Source: DATMRF01 sp035566435 (lineage in GTDB: Bacteria > Verrucomicrobiota > Verrucomicrobiia > Limisphaerales > UBA8199). From it: 64,000 nucleotides of DNA. The notes below the pieces were generated by a model. It searched no databases. It worked only from the letters and a program-made list of their open reading frames with translations, and was not told the origin of the DNA. This document shows, piece by piece, positions 32,687 to 41,513 of this stretch. Where the stretch lies: contig DATMRF010000117.1 in assembly GCA_035566435.1 (NCBI GenBank), positions 179,042-243,041 of the forward strand, in the 5' to 3' direction. Each line of letters starts with the position of its first letter. Within the stretch, counting starts at the first letter, position 1. The position numbers were made by a program, and so were the translations under genes.

Positions 32687-33616
32687 TCACTGCCTCGCCA
32701 TCGGCGCACGCGGGCGGGGACGAGGTTTGCGCACGCGTTCACCATCGGTCTGGAAGCGAGAGCCGAGGCGCGCCGCCTTCGCGCGCGAGTGCGTGTAGAC
32801 TGGGCTGTCCAGCCGGCTTGAGGGTCTGCCTGATTTGATTTCCTCGACCAGGTCCGCCACACTGCCCAGCACGCGGGTGGGTTGATATACATAGTCGGCA
32901 ACGTCTTCGACTCCGGTCGAGCCGGTGAGTACCAGATACGCTTGGAGGCCGGCTTCGATGGCGCCGCGAATGTCGGTTTCCATGGTGTCGCCGATGACGA
33001 TGGTTTGTTCCGGTTCCGGGCCGCCGGCCATCTCGGCGAGTTTGCGGCCGGCTCGGTGGAACATATAACCGTTTGGCTTGCCGAGATAATACGCGCGGCG
33101 TCCGGTGCTGGCCTCGAGGAACGCGGCAGTGGCCCCGGCGCCCGGCCGCGTGTCTTCACTGGAAACAGGACACCAGTTATCCGGATTGGTGGCCAGCAAC
33201 CGCGCGCCGTGCTCGATGCAGGTGTGGGCCTTGGCGAGCTTTTCCAGCGAGGCGGCGCCCTCGCCGACCACGACGTAACTGGGGTGCATGGCGTCATTGG
33301 CGATCTTGTGCTCATGCAGCGCAGTTAACAGGCCCCCTTCGCCAATAACGAAAACCGTGCAAGCCGGATGGGTCTCGCTGAGGAAATCCGCCGTGTTCAA
33401 CGCGGACGTGTAAAAATGTCGGGGCGAAAGGCCCGCGATTCCGAGGTGTCCCAGGCGCACTGAAAGGTCCTCCGGTGTTGGCGCGGAATTGTTGGTGAGG
33501 AAAATAAACGGTGCACCCGTGGCGATCAGCGACTCGACAAAATCCCTTGCGCCGGGAACCAAATGGTTTTCCCGGTAAATCACGCCATCCATGTCTATCA
33601 GATATCCTGTCTTCAT
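32687..33616 (-). CDS. HAD-IIA family phosphatase (NagD-like)
   Basis: 309 aa. HAD motif I is IDMDGVIYR, motif II FLTNNSAPTP, the IIA cap follows, then motif III around GKPNGYMFHRA and motif IV VIGDTMETDIRGA. NagD-type enzymes dephosphorylate sugar or nucleotide monophosphates in the cytoplasm. The last 35 residues are basic and unordered (KPRPRPRAPMARQ), longer than usual. It converges with the DUF1080 gene with 5 bp between the stops. Confidence 0.88.
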   Translation of the reverse strand: MKTGYLIDMDGVIYRENHLVPGARDFVESLIATGAPFIFLTNNSAPTPEDLSVRLGHLGIAGLSPRHFYTSALNTADFLSETHPACTVFVIGEGGLLTALHEHKIANDAMHPSYVVVGEGAASLEKLAKAHTCIEHGARLLATNPDNWCPVSSEDTRPGAGATAAFLEASTGRRAYYLGKPNGYMFHRAGRKLAEMAGGPEPEQTIVIGDTMETDIRGAIEAGLQAYLVLTGSTGVEDVADYVYQPTRVLGSVADLVEEIKSGRPSSRLDSPVYTHSRAKAARLGSRFQTDGERVRKPRPRPRAPMARQ

Positions 33617-33980
33617 TGCGCGAAGCGGGACCGGCGGCCAGGCAACCCGGCGGCAATCCGCGTTGCCGGAAACGCTTCGCGACCGAACACAGCAGGAGTC
33701 TTGCCCGTGAAAGTTTGGCGCAGAATCAGCCTAAACGCTCAGGTTTCCCACAAATGCGAAATCGGGATGTGCACAGTGTGCGCAAAGTTCCACAGGCGGC
33801 AGACCCGACTCTTCCTCGGCCGCATCTTCTCCCAGCGTTAAGTTTTTTACCCACAGGTTTCAGGATAGCCGAAAAGAAATCCGTGTTATCCGTGTACTCC
33901 GCCGTCAAGACCTCCTCGTGCGGGGCTTGGACTTAAATTGAAAGCTCGGTTTTCTGTTATCTGCTGTCTGACTTCGGCGG
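33617..33980. other. intergenic stretch, no gene seen
   Basis: About 364 bases upstream of the HAD gene and downstream of the subtilisin. Short frames on both strands are Arg/Ser-rich shadows without domain signal. It contains the HAD promoter by position; nothing else stood out. Confidence 0.45.
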
Positions 33981-35465
33981 CTAAGGCAAAGCCACTGCGC
34001 GGTAAAAGCGGCGCGCCAAGCCCGCACTCACCTGATCTGTAAAATCGAACGTGCCTGAATTGGATGTGCTGTTGGTAAGGATTGGCGTCCAGGCCGCGAG
34101 GTCGCTCGTCGTCTGAAGGACGAACGACCGGTTCGGGTTGCCCAGGACGCGGAGCTGAAGCGAGCCGTCGGGTGCCGTTGCTAGCGCGCGGAGTTGAATC
34201 GACTCCCGCAGCGCGTTGGCCACGTTCAGCCGTCCACCAGTGGCGCACTTGCCCGCTAGCGAGGGGAGGGGATCGGTCGCATTCAGGAGTCGCGCAATAA
34301 TTTGCTGATAAGTGTCGGCAGGGAACTTCTCGAGCAACAGCGCCAGCGCCCCGGTAACATACGGCGCGGCAAACGAGCTCCCCGAGCCGGCTAGATAGAA
34401 GCTGTCCGTCGCCGCGAACGTGGAATAGATCTGGTCGCCCGGTGCTGCCAACTGGACGCTGGAAAGGCCGTAATTGGATGGGATCGCCAGGGTATCGTTG
34501 CGCATGGTGTAGGCGACCGTAACGACGTTATCGAGATGGTAACCCGCAGGGTAGTTCGGGTTGAGATCCAAATCGTTCGTGCTGTTACCGGCGGCGGCAA
34601 CCACAATGATGCCCGCTGTTCGCAGGCTCCAAAGCGCGTTGGATAGGGCGAATGAATTGGTTGCGAAACCCCAGCTCGCGTTAACAAGGCGGGCGTTGTT
34701 GGCGAGGGCGTAATCCAAGCCGGCCACGGCGGAGGAAATGGTGCCCGCACCGAAGCTATCAAAGCTTTTGCAGGCCATGATTTGCACATGCCAGGCGACC
34801 CCCACGACTCCAACCGCGTTGCTCCCGACCGCTCCCAGCACGCCCGCGACCATGGTTCCGTGCCCGCCGTTGATGTCGTTAGGATCGGTAGTTCCTGCCA
34901 GGACATTGGTGCCGTGGCTTCCGTCGAGCGGGCTCACCCACATATTGGCGGTGAGATCTTGGTGGGTGTAACGAACGCCGGTATCCACCACTGCTACCAC
35001 AGTATTGCTCGCAGAGTTTTGCACATCCCAGCCTTCCGGAGCGTGGATCGCGTTCAGCCCCCAGAGCGTTCCATCCAGGTACTTCGGGTCATTCGGGACG
35101 GTCGATGCCGCATGGACCTCATAATCCGGCTCAGCAAACGCCACCAAGCCGCTCCGCTGGTATCTCGCGATTGCATCCGAAACTGTTTCATTGAGCGGGA
35201 CCGCCACGAGCTGCAGCCCTCCTAAGTTCGCAAATCGATGCAGAACTTTGCTGGCGTGTGCCGAATGGAACGCCGCAAGGGCCTCGGGTTGTACGCCGGA
35301 CTTCGGTTGGACGAGGATGGCGTCCTGACGATAGGGCGCGGAAGCAACAGCCGCCAGCGTGAACAGCAGAAAGCTGAGCGGCAACCCGCTTCGCCCGCCG
35401 CCGCAGAGCCGGCCTTTTTTCGCTGGCAGTTCGAATTGAGCGACCCGGTCCTTCATCGCGGCCAT
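33981..35465 (-). CDS. secreted subtilisin-like (S8) serine protease
   Basis: 494 aa from ATG 35465; a TTG at 35492 and an ATG at 35456 are alternatives. A signal peptide (LPLSFLLFTLAAVASA) is followed by an I9-like propeptide (about 50-125, QDAILVQPKSGVQPEALAAF) and the S8 domain with VVAVVDTGVRYTH (Asp), NGGHGTMVAGVLG (His) and GSGSSFAAPYVTGALA (Ser; the usual GTSMAAPH is altered but the Ser is kept). A C-terminal 75-aa beta module ends in RRFYRAVALP, like the end of the GH76 protein. It likely degrades extracellular protein. Confidence 0.9.
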   Translation of the reverse strand: MAAMKDRVAQFELPAKKGRLCGGGRSGLPLSFLLFTLAAVASAPYRQDAILVQPKSGVQPEALAAFHSAHASKVLHRFANLGGLQLVAVPLNETVSDAIARYQRSGLVAFAEPDYEVHAASTVPNDPKYLDGTLWGLNAIHAPEGWDVQNSASNTVVAVVDTGVRYTHQDLTANMWVSPLDGSHGTNVLAGTTDPNDINGGHGTMVAGVLGAVGSNAVGVVGVAWHVQIMACKSFDSFGAGTISSAVAGLDYALANNARLVNASWGFATNSFALSNALWSLRTAGIIVVAAAGNSTNDLDLNPNYPAGYHLDNVVTVAYTMRNDTLAIPSNYGLSSVQLAAPGDQIYSTFAATDSFYLAGSGSSFAAPYVTGALALLLEKFPADTYQQIIARLLNATDPLPSLAGKCATGGRLNVANALRESIQLRALATAPDGSLQLRVLGNPNRSFVLQTTSDLAAWTPILTNSTSNSGTFDFTDQVSAGLARRFYRAVALP

Positions 35466-35627
35466 TTGAAGGCCGGACAGCGTGAATGTCAACGAAAGAA
35501 GGGGCGAAACTGCTACCGCTCGCTTGGCTTTACCGGCGAACGCACTGGTGCCGCCGGGGACATCGACGCGAAGGCTGACGACCGATCCCTACCTTATTAA
35601 TCGGCCGCTGGTTGAGGACAACCAGCC

Positions 35628-36275
35628 CTACCCCCAGGCTGTGTTATCGGAGGTCCCGTTCGCTTTGCCCAACTCAAGGGCGCGCCAGAAATACCAGGCG
35701 GCGGTCGTCCGGTGCGGCTTCCACCGCTGGCCAAACGTGCTCAATTCCTTCGGCGTGGGCAACTCCTTCCGACCGTAGGCGAGCGCAAAACCTTTCCGGA
35801 CGCCGTAATCCGAGGCCGGCAGCACATCGGGCCGGCCCAGCGTGAAGATGAGCAACATTTCAACTGTCCAGGGGCCAACGCCCCGCACGGTCGTGAGGCG
35901 TTCGACGATTTCTTCGTCGTCCATGTGGGAGAGCGCCCGCGAGGTCGGCACGACGCCGGCGATGGTTTTGGCGGCGAGGTCCTTCAAGGCGGCGGTTTTG
36001 GCTCGCGACAACCCTGCGGCCCGGAGGCGTTCGTCGGGTGTGCCTAGCAAATCCTCCGGCGTGGGAAATCGGCGGTGCGGGTAGAGCGCTTTGACCCGCC
36101 CCAGGATCGTGGCGGCGGCGGTCCCGTTGAGCTGCTGATAGGTAACGGATTGGACGAGCGCTTCAAAAGGACTTCGCCGGGCCCTGGTCTTGAGCCGGCA
36201 CGGGCCGACTTTCCGAATCAGGCGCGCGAGGGTTTTGTCCACGCTCGTCAGATGTTCGAGTGCGTCCTTAGTCAT
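35628..36275 (-). CDS. HhH-GPD DNA glycosylase (AlkA-like 3-methyladenine glycosylase)
   Basis: 215 aa from ATG 36275 (MTKDALEHL). A longer start at 36341 would overlap the preceding gene and is disfavoured. Signatures: ALVQSVTYQQLNGTAAATIL, the hairpin LTTVRGVGPWTVEMLLIF and the catalytic Asp in LGRPDVLPASDYGVRKG. It removes alkylated bases in base-excision repair. It is third in a minus-strand operon after lepB and a small NTF2-like gene (24-bp gap). Confidence 0.9.
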   Translation of the reverse strand: MTKDALEHLTSVDKTLARLIRKVGPCRLKTRARRSPFEALVQSVTYQQLNGTAAATILGRVKALYPHRRFPTPEDLLGTPDERLRAAGLSRAKTAALKDLAAKTIAGVVPTSRALSHMDDEEIVERLTTVRGVGPWTVEMLLIFTLGRPDVLPASDYGVRKGFALAYGRKELPTPKELSTFGQRWKPHRTTAAWYFWRALELGKANGTSDNTAWG

Positions 36276-36298
36276 AGGGGGGAGGGGCGTTGACGCAG

Positions 36299-36799
36299 TC
36301 AATGCAGCGTCTTCACATTCTCGGCGCGCTGGATCAGCCAATCGCCTTCAACTTTCTTAAAGCCAACTTTTAACTCCTCGACCTGGGGGACACTGTCGCC
36401 GGGAAGGTTGGCTTTCGCCGTGAGGCGGGCGGTTGCCGATTCGGCATCGGGAGCGACAGTCACGTTGACATCCAGGAATTCCACCGTAAGACCGCCGAGC
36501 ATGGAGCGTGCGCCCAATGCCTTTTCCTGCACCTCAGCTCGCCCGCTGATGGTCTGGGAGAAACGTCCGGGGACATCGATCGTGAGCTCCGCGTCGCTTG
36601 TGAAGAAGCTGGCCAGTTTTTGGGCGTTGGCCAGTTTTCGCAAATTGGCTTCATCAGCGGGAACGCAGGCCGTGCGGGCCAGTTCGGCAAGTTCCTTTCG
36701 AATGATATGTTCCGGGCTCGGATGCAGGAGTCGCCAGCCCCAGACTCCCAGGGCCACAAGCGCGGCCAGTAGCAGCAGGCGGAGAACCCTGCCGCTCAT
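36299..36799 (-). CDS. membrane-anchored NTF2-like hypothetical protein
   Basis: 166 aa. One N-terminal membrane helix (LLLLAALVALGVWGWRLL) then a domain with a helix (RKLANAQKLASFFTSDAELT) and curved beta sheet (GLTVEFLDVNVTVAPDAESA, then VGFKKVEGDWLIQRAENVKT) as in SnoaL/NTF2 folds. The ATG overlaps the lepB stop by 4 bp (ATGA). Function unknown; perhaps a periplasmic ligand or protein interaction domain. Confidence 0.7.
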   Translation of the reverse strand: MSGRVLRLLLLAALVALGVWGWRLLHPSPEHIIRKELAELARTACVPADEANLRKLANAQKLASFFTSDAELTIDVPGRFSQTISGRAEVQEKALGARSMLGGLTVEFLDVNVTVAPDAESATARLTAKANLPGDSVPQVEELKVGFKKVEGDWLIQRAENVKTLH

Positions 36800-37317
36800 A
36801 AGAGAAGTTTCCCGACGATGCGGCTCCGCTCGGCCCGCCCTTGCTCATGGTCGTAAAAGTCCATCGTGCGATTGTCTCCGACCACGTAGTATTCATTGGG
36901 CCCGACCACTTCCGGCTCATGTTCCCAGTAGCAGGGGCCTTTGACATAGGGTTCCTCAAGAACCTGGCCGTTAATGACTGCCTGGCCATTGTGGAAGGCG
37001 ATCGTCTCTCCCGGGAGAGCGATGATGCGTTTAAGGTACATCAGGTGCTCGCCCGCCAACCGAATTGATACGATATCGCCTCGCCGAGGTGGATGAAACA
37101 GGTAAGCCTGCCGGTTGACCAGATGCACCCCTTTCTCCTTCAGGGTTGGCAGCATGCTGATCCCTTCCACTTGAATGCGCAGCAGCACAAACTTGCCCGC
37201 GATTAAGAGCAGCACCACCCAAATGGCGAGGCGCAGCGCAGTGATCTTCGGATTGCGTCCAATCACCACGCGCTGCAGCAGGCTTGGGGGTGGAGCAACT
37301 TCGCCTTCAGTTCCCAT
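36796..37317 (-). CDS. lepB: signal peptidase I
   Basis: 173 aa from ATG 37317 (GTG 37326 possible). A single membrane helix (LAIWVVLLLIAGKFVLLRI) precedes the catalytic Ser in VEGISMLPTL and the general-base Lys in YLKRIIALPGE; box E is VVGDNRTMDFYDHE, where the usual N-S-x-D-S is changed to N-R-T-M-D. It cuts signal peptides at the outer face of the inner membrane. It heads the lepB/NTF2/AlkA operon. Confidence 0.92.
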   Translation of the reverse strand: MGTEGEVAPPPSLLQRVVIGRNPKITALRLAIWVVLLLIAGKFVLLRIQVEGISMLPTLKEKGVHLVNRQAYLFHPPRRGDIVSIRLAGEHLMYLKRIIALPGETIAFHNGQAVINGQVLEEPYVKGPCYWEHEPEVVGPNEYYVVGDNRTMDFYDHEQGRAERSRIVGKLLL

Positions 37318-37482
37318 AACGCGCACTGTTAGAAACCTACCCGCTCACAATAGTTTCGGCCGGTTCGGAAAGCCAGCCGCAACACACAGATTTTCGACTT
37401 GCGGTACCGGCGTGGGCACTACAGGAACCTCGGCCCGAATATCTCATACTCGAGCGTCATGCTCTCCTCCTTGGCCGGGCGT

Positions 37483-38488
37483 TTATCTTTGGGCTTTAAA
37501 CAGCGGGAGCAGCCTCTTGCAATAGAACGGCTCCCTGCGCGCACCGGAAGATGTAGTTTACTTTGAGATAACTGCCTCCGAACTCAAGCAGTTCGGGAAT
37601 GGTCACCGGTTTGCCGGTGTTGGGATTTTGGAATTCGTAATTACCCCATTGAACGGCTATGCCAGTGGGAACGCTTCCGGCGCAGTCCCGGATGAGGGGT
37701 AGCAACGGCTCATTTGTGTCGGTTTATAGGGTAGGAGATCCGGGCCGCCCCCCCACATTCAGTTCCCTCGCCCGGCGGTAAACGGTGTGCAGGTAGGATC
37801 GGTCATTGGCAGGAAGCCATTCTCCGGGCATGAAGTTGGCGCAGTGCATGGCCACCGAATTTTGAAACGCGCGTTTCAACACCATCATGTTCGTTGGAAT
37901 GGCGTCGCGATAAGACTCCGGGGCGAACCCTTTGGGAAACAACCGACCGCTCGCTCCAAACTCAGCCGCCGTTTCGGGCAGGTTGATTCCCTCGATCCGT
38001 CCGTCGAATTCCTTGCCGAGCGCGAAAAGAAGCTTATAGAATCTATCCTGTACGGCGGGGTCCCAGCGCCTGGCAACCCAACCTTCTGGAACCGCATGTT
38101 GTTCGTCGTTGCCTTCGATGCGGTATTGCCGATCGGCTCCCCCATGATAGCGCTCCTCTTTGGTCAGATAGCGCGGGACGTTAACCATGGCGGGATCAAA
38201 GGAAGAATCCTGCAGTTGGATAAAAAGCCGCTTGCCCTTCTCCTTCAGAATCCTCAGATCGTGCTGAACGGCGCTGAAGTCATAGGCGCCCTTCTCGGGC
38301 TCCAGTTCGCGACAGGAATATTTTAACTGGGCCCCCTCCAATGCCTTTGTCTCAATGAACACGGAGTCGGATATTCGCCCCCTGTCCCGGTTCAAGAATA
38401 CGTAATGATGCACGGTTTCGGCACCACCACCACAACAGCAGGTCCACAGCAGAAGGATGCACCAGTTGGATGGTGAAACGAGATTCAT
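37483..38488 (-). pseudogene. frameshifted secreted TIM-barrel (GH42-like) protein
   Basis: From ATG 38488 the gene has a signal segment (NWCILLLWTCCCGGG) and reads as a TIM-barrel family protein (RDRGRISDSVFIETKALEGA, RLFIQLQDSSFDPAMVN, FDGRIEGINLPETAAEFG) until about 37750. Homology then jumps frame at a run of seven C (37748-37754; VGGGPDLLPYKPTQM), again near 37698 (LIRDCAGSVPTGIAVQWGNY), and a third time near 37530 (EPFYCKRLLPLFKAQR) before a stop at 37483. Three frameshifts indicate a pseudogene, although two lie at homopolymers where sequencing error is possible. The family resembles glycoside hydrolases, function uncertain. Confidence 0.7.
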
Positions 38489-38571
38489 CACGCCACTTAA
38501 CCTTTGAATGCAGTCTCTTTTCTGAAACCAAGTTTGGGTTGGAGAGTGACGATGGTCGAGCGAATTAACCT

Positions 38572-39300
38572 TCAAGGGCGCAATTCACTGCTGGAGTGTT
38601 CGTCAGGTGGGAGTTCGAGCGCAGCGGGCAACTGGTCGAAGAGTTCGGCCGCACTTTTGAGCGGGGTAAGGGAGCCTTCCTCGCCGAAATCGAGCAGGGC
38701 ATCGAGGCCGAAGCAGGCGGCGCCCACGGATTGGAGCAAGTCGCGTCCGGCCGCGGTCTGGAATTGGGTGGTGGGCGAAAGGAGGATGAAGGGCTCGTTG
38801 AGCCGGGCGAGCAAGGCGGTAAGGACGTGGAGGAATTCGCCCGCGCTGGACTGAACGGTGAGGAGGACCGAAAGAGTTTGGAACGGGCCGATTTGAAAGG
38901 TGTTGTAGCGGCCGGGCCGAGTGAGCTTGTACTGGAGGCGGAGGGCAGCGCAAAGAGCTCGGGCAAGTTTGGGCCGGTTGAGCACGAGCGGGATGATGTC
39001 ATCGGGCAAGAGGCCGAAGGGGGAGCAGGCGCCGCAGCGGCAGACGCCGAGCATGGAGCCGTCGGCTTGGCGGACGACTTCGTGGAAGCAACGGCAGCCG
39101 TCAATGCAGGGGACGAACTTCACCGGGGATTCGGGGACGGGTTTGAGGAAAGCGGTTTTGAAAGCCGGGTAATGGCGCTCGAGGTTGTCACGCCAGATTG
39201 GCCAGACAGCTATAGGACCAGGGAGCGATTCGAGGAAGGACCACGGGGCCGGCTGTTCCTTGAGAATTAGGGGTTGTTGGTGAACTGAGTTTATGGTCAT
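38572..39300 (-). CDS. Cys-rich protein of unknown function
   Basis: 242 aa from ATG 39300; the open frame to 39489 overlaps the leader of the next gene and is rejected. Six cysteines sit in two clusters, C65-x3-C69-x-C71 and C87-x-C89-x2-C92 (CIDGCRCFHEV and GVCRCGACSPFG), suggesting a zinc or iron-sulfur site. The rest is mainly helical (PKLARALCAALRLQYKLTRP, then LSVLLTVQSSAGEFLHVLTA). No domain was recognised. It diverges from the Tat-exported phosphoesterase. Confidence 0.6.
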   Translation of the reverse strand: MTINSVHQQPLILKEQPAPWSFLESLPGPIAVWPIWRDNLERHYPAFKTAFLKPVPESPVKFVPCIDGCRCFHEVVRQADGSMLGVCRCGACSPFGLLPDDIIPLVLNRPKLARALCAALRLQYKLTRPGRYNTFQIGPFQTLSVLLTVQSSAGEFLHVLTALLARLNEPFILLSPTTQFQTAAGRDLLQSVGAACFGLDALLDFGEEGSLTPLKSAAELFDQLPAALELPPDEHSSSELRP

Positions 39301-39470
39301 GGCGTGCGGGCCATGGCCCGCATTTTTGTGATGGCATAAGCTGTGCCAATGTTGGGAGGGCGAAAGAGGGCCGCGCCGCTCGGTTGGGTGATAGGATATT
39401 GGCCGGAAAACCAGCAGAAACGGGAAGATTTTCGACTTGTGATACTTTGGTTCGCGCTGTAGGAGGAACC

Positions 39471-40379
39471 ATGCCGATTCATCTCGCACCCATCACGCGG
39501 CGGCAGTTCCTGGCGCGGTCGATCACAGCCGGCGCCGGCCTGGCGCTCAGCCGCAGCCTGTTTGCTGGCTCGAAACCCACCGACGAGAGTTCCTGGGCCT
39601 TGCTGGCTGACACTCATCTGGCCGCGAACCGCGGGTTGGTGGAGCGCGGCATCAACATGACCGACCATTTCACGACGGTCTCCCGCGAGTTGCTCGACCT
39701 GGCCAAAAACCCGGCGGGCGTGTTCATCACCGGCGATTGCGCTTTCAATAACGGCGAAACGGGCGACTACGCGGCTCTGGCCGACCTGCTCAAGCCCATT
39801 CGCGGCTGGCAAATGCACGTCCACCTGGCCCTTGGCAACCATGACAATCGCGAGCGATTCTGGGATGCCTTTGAGGAGGAGAAAGCCGCGAAGCGACCAC
39901 TCAAGGACCGCCAGGTGGCTCTGTTGCGCACTCCGCGGGTGAACTGGTTTCTGCTGGATTCACTGGAGCAGACGCGCTCGACTCCCGGTCTGCTGGGCCG
40001 GGAACAACTGGATTGGCTGGCCAAGGCACTCGATGCAAACCCGAAAAAGCCGGCGTTGGTACTCATTCATCACAATCCAGGGGTAGATGGGGGCAACCTG
40101 GGATTGAAGGACACGCTGCTGCTGTTCGAAGTCATTCGGCCGCGAAAGCAGGTGAAGGCGTATATCTACGGCCATACGCACAATTGGAATGTCGAGCAGG
40201 ATTCGAGCGGCATCCATCTGATCAATTTGCCCCCGGTGGCCTATGTGTTCCAGCCGGGCGAACCTTCAGGTTGGGTGCATGCGCGGATGAAGGATGGCGG
40301 CATGCGGCTTGAGTTGCGGTGCGTGGACCCCGCTCACAAAGCCCACGGGCAGGTCGTGAACCTGGAGTGGAGGGCGTAA
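39471..40379 (+). CDS. Tat-exported calcineurin-like metallophosphoesterase
   Basis: 302 aa. The start at ATG 39471 is fixed by a strong AGGAGG ribosome site 5 bp upstream. Twin-arginine signal: ITRRQFLARSITAGAGLAL. Metal motifs: WALLADTHLAANR, GVFITGDCAFN, LALGNHDNRERFW, LVLIHHNPG and AYIYGHTHNWNVEQ, the full calcineurin set. A periplasmic phosphodiesterase or phosphatase of unknown substrate. The rhomboid gene follows after 10 bp on the same strand. Confidence 0.9.
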   Translation: MPIHLAPITRRQFLARSITAGAGLALSRSLFAGSKPTDESSWALLADTHLAANRGLVERGINMTDHFTTVSRELLDLAKNPAGVFITGDCAFNNGETGDYAALADLLKPIRGWQMHVHLALGNHDNRERFWDAFEEEKAAKRPLKDRQVALLRTPRVNWFLLDSLEQTRSTPGLLGREQLDWLAKALDANPKKPALVLIHHNPGVDGGNLGLKDTLLLFEVIRPRKQVKAYIYGHTHNWNVEQDSSGIHLINLPPVAYVFQPGEPSGWVHARMKDGGMRLELRCVDPAHKAHGQVVNLEWRA

Positions 40380-40389
40380 TCCGCTCGTC

Positions 40390-41289
40390 ATGCGACTGAT
40401 CGGCCATTTGGCGAACGAATCGACGGCCCGCACGTTTGGCGATTATCTGTTCGTTCAGGGGATCCAAAATCGGATCGAACACCAACCTGAAGACGGCTGG
40501 GGGATCTGGGTAAACGAAGAGGATCAGCTTGAGAGCGCGGCCCGGCTGCTGGCGGACTTCCAGGCCAATCCCGCCGACCCAAAATATCAAGCGCAGGCCA
40601 AAAACGCCGCCAGCCTCCGCGCCGAACAGGAAAAGGGTGAAGAGGCCTGGCGCAAAAGACTGCGCGACCGCCGGCATCTGTTCCGGCCACTGGCAGGATA
40701 TGGTTTCGGGCCGCTAACGCTGGTTTTGATTGTCATCAGCGTTGCAGTGTTTTTCCTGTCCAGCTTTGGCCGGGATTTGGACCGGGTCATGAACTTGTTC
40801 ATCACCACGTATTGGGAGCATGGACAGTTCATCCAGTGGAACGCCATCCTTCCGGAAATCCGTCACGGCCAGCTCTGGCGGCTGCTCACCCCCATTTTCA
40901 TCCACTACGATATATTGCACATCTTCTTCAATATGCTTTGGCTTCGCGACCTGGGCAGTATGATCGAAGGCCGCCAAAGCACCTGGCATCTCGGGATCAT
41001 GGTCGTGGTCATCGCGGTCTGCTCCAACCTGGCGGAGTTTTACATCGGCCATACCCCCGCCTTCGGTGGCATGTCCGGCGTGGTGTATGGCCTGTTCGGC
41101 TATATTTGGCTCCGCGGCAAATTTGACCCGGCATCGGGCCTGTTTCTGCACCCTACGACCGTGGTCATGATGATCGTATGGTTCTTTATCTGCCTGACTG
41201 GATATCTGAGGGCCGCGAACATTATCCACGCGGTCGGTCTGGGAATGGGCCTGGCGTGGGGTTATTTGTCGAGCCTTCGTCACCGATGA
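40390..41289 (+). CDS. rhomboid intramembrane serine protease (GlpG-like)
   Basis: 299 aa. An N-terminal cytoplasmic GlpG-type domain (about 1-75, FGDYLFVQGIQNRIEHQPED) precedes six membrane helices. Catalytic Ser is in AFGGMSGVVYGLFGY and His in ANIIHAVGLGMGLAWG; the oxyanion His/Asn region is LHIFFNMLWLRDLG. It cuts membrane proteins within the bilayer. It is co-directional with the phosphoesterase. Confidence 0.92.
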   Translation: MRLIGHLANESTARTFGDYLFVQGIQNRIEHQPEDGWGIWVNEEDQLESAARLLADFQANPADPKYQAQAKNAASLRAEQEKGEEAWRKRLRDRRHLFRPLAGYGFGPLTLVLIVISVAVFFLSSFGRDLDRVMNLFITTYWEHGQFIQWNAILPEIRHGQLWRLLTPIFIHYDILHIFFNMLWLRDLGSMIEGRQSTWHLGIMVVVIAVCSNLAEFYIGHTPAFGGMSGVVYGLFGYIWLRGKFDPASGLFLHPTTVVMMIVWFFICLTGYLRAANIIHAVGLGMGLAWGYLSSLRHR

Positions 41290-41303
41290 GAACCGAATCA
41301 GCC

Positions 41304-41397
41304 GGGAGGGCGAGCGTCCTAGCGAGCCCCAAACACACCGAGCCGCTCAATCCGATGAAACGCCAATAATGGGGCTCGCGAGGATGCTCGCCCTCCC
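41304..41397. repeat. dispersed palindromic element, copy C
   Basis: Arms 41304-41328 and 41373-41397 (25 bp, 22 or 23 matches) with a 44-nt loop, between the rhomboid gene and the 32-aa ORF. Same core GGGAGGGCGAGCG as copies A and B, but a longer loop. Confidence 0.85.
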
Positions 41398-41407
41398 GAA
41401 ATGGATC

Positions 41408-41506
41408 ATGCGCCGTTCGCATAAAATCATTTTCTTCCTGATCACGCTGTTGGCGCTGGCGACGTTCGTGTTCGGAGTGCTGCAATTGGTCGGCGCCAAA
41501 CGGTGA
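41408..41506 (+). CDS. putative 32-aa single-pass membrane protein
   Basis: ATG 41408 to TGA 41506, reading MRRSHKIIFFLITLLALATF then a short hydrophobic tail ending VGAKR. Basic residues, a 20-residue hydrophobic helix and a basic end are what a real membrane microprotein looks like, and it lies in the gap before convergent leuA. There is no ribosome site of note. Function unknown. Confidence 0.4.
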   Translation: MRRSHKIIFFLITLLALATFVFGVLQLVGAKR

Positions 41507-41513
41507 CCTGAAC

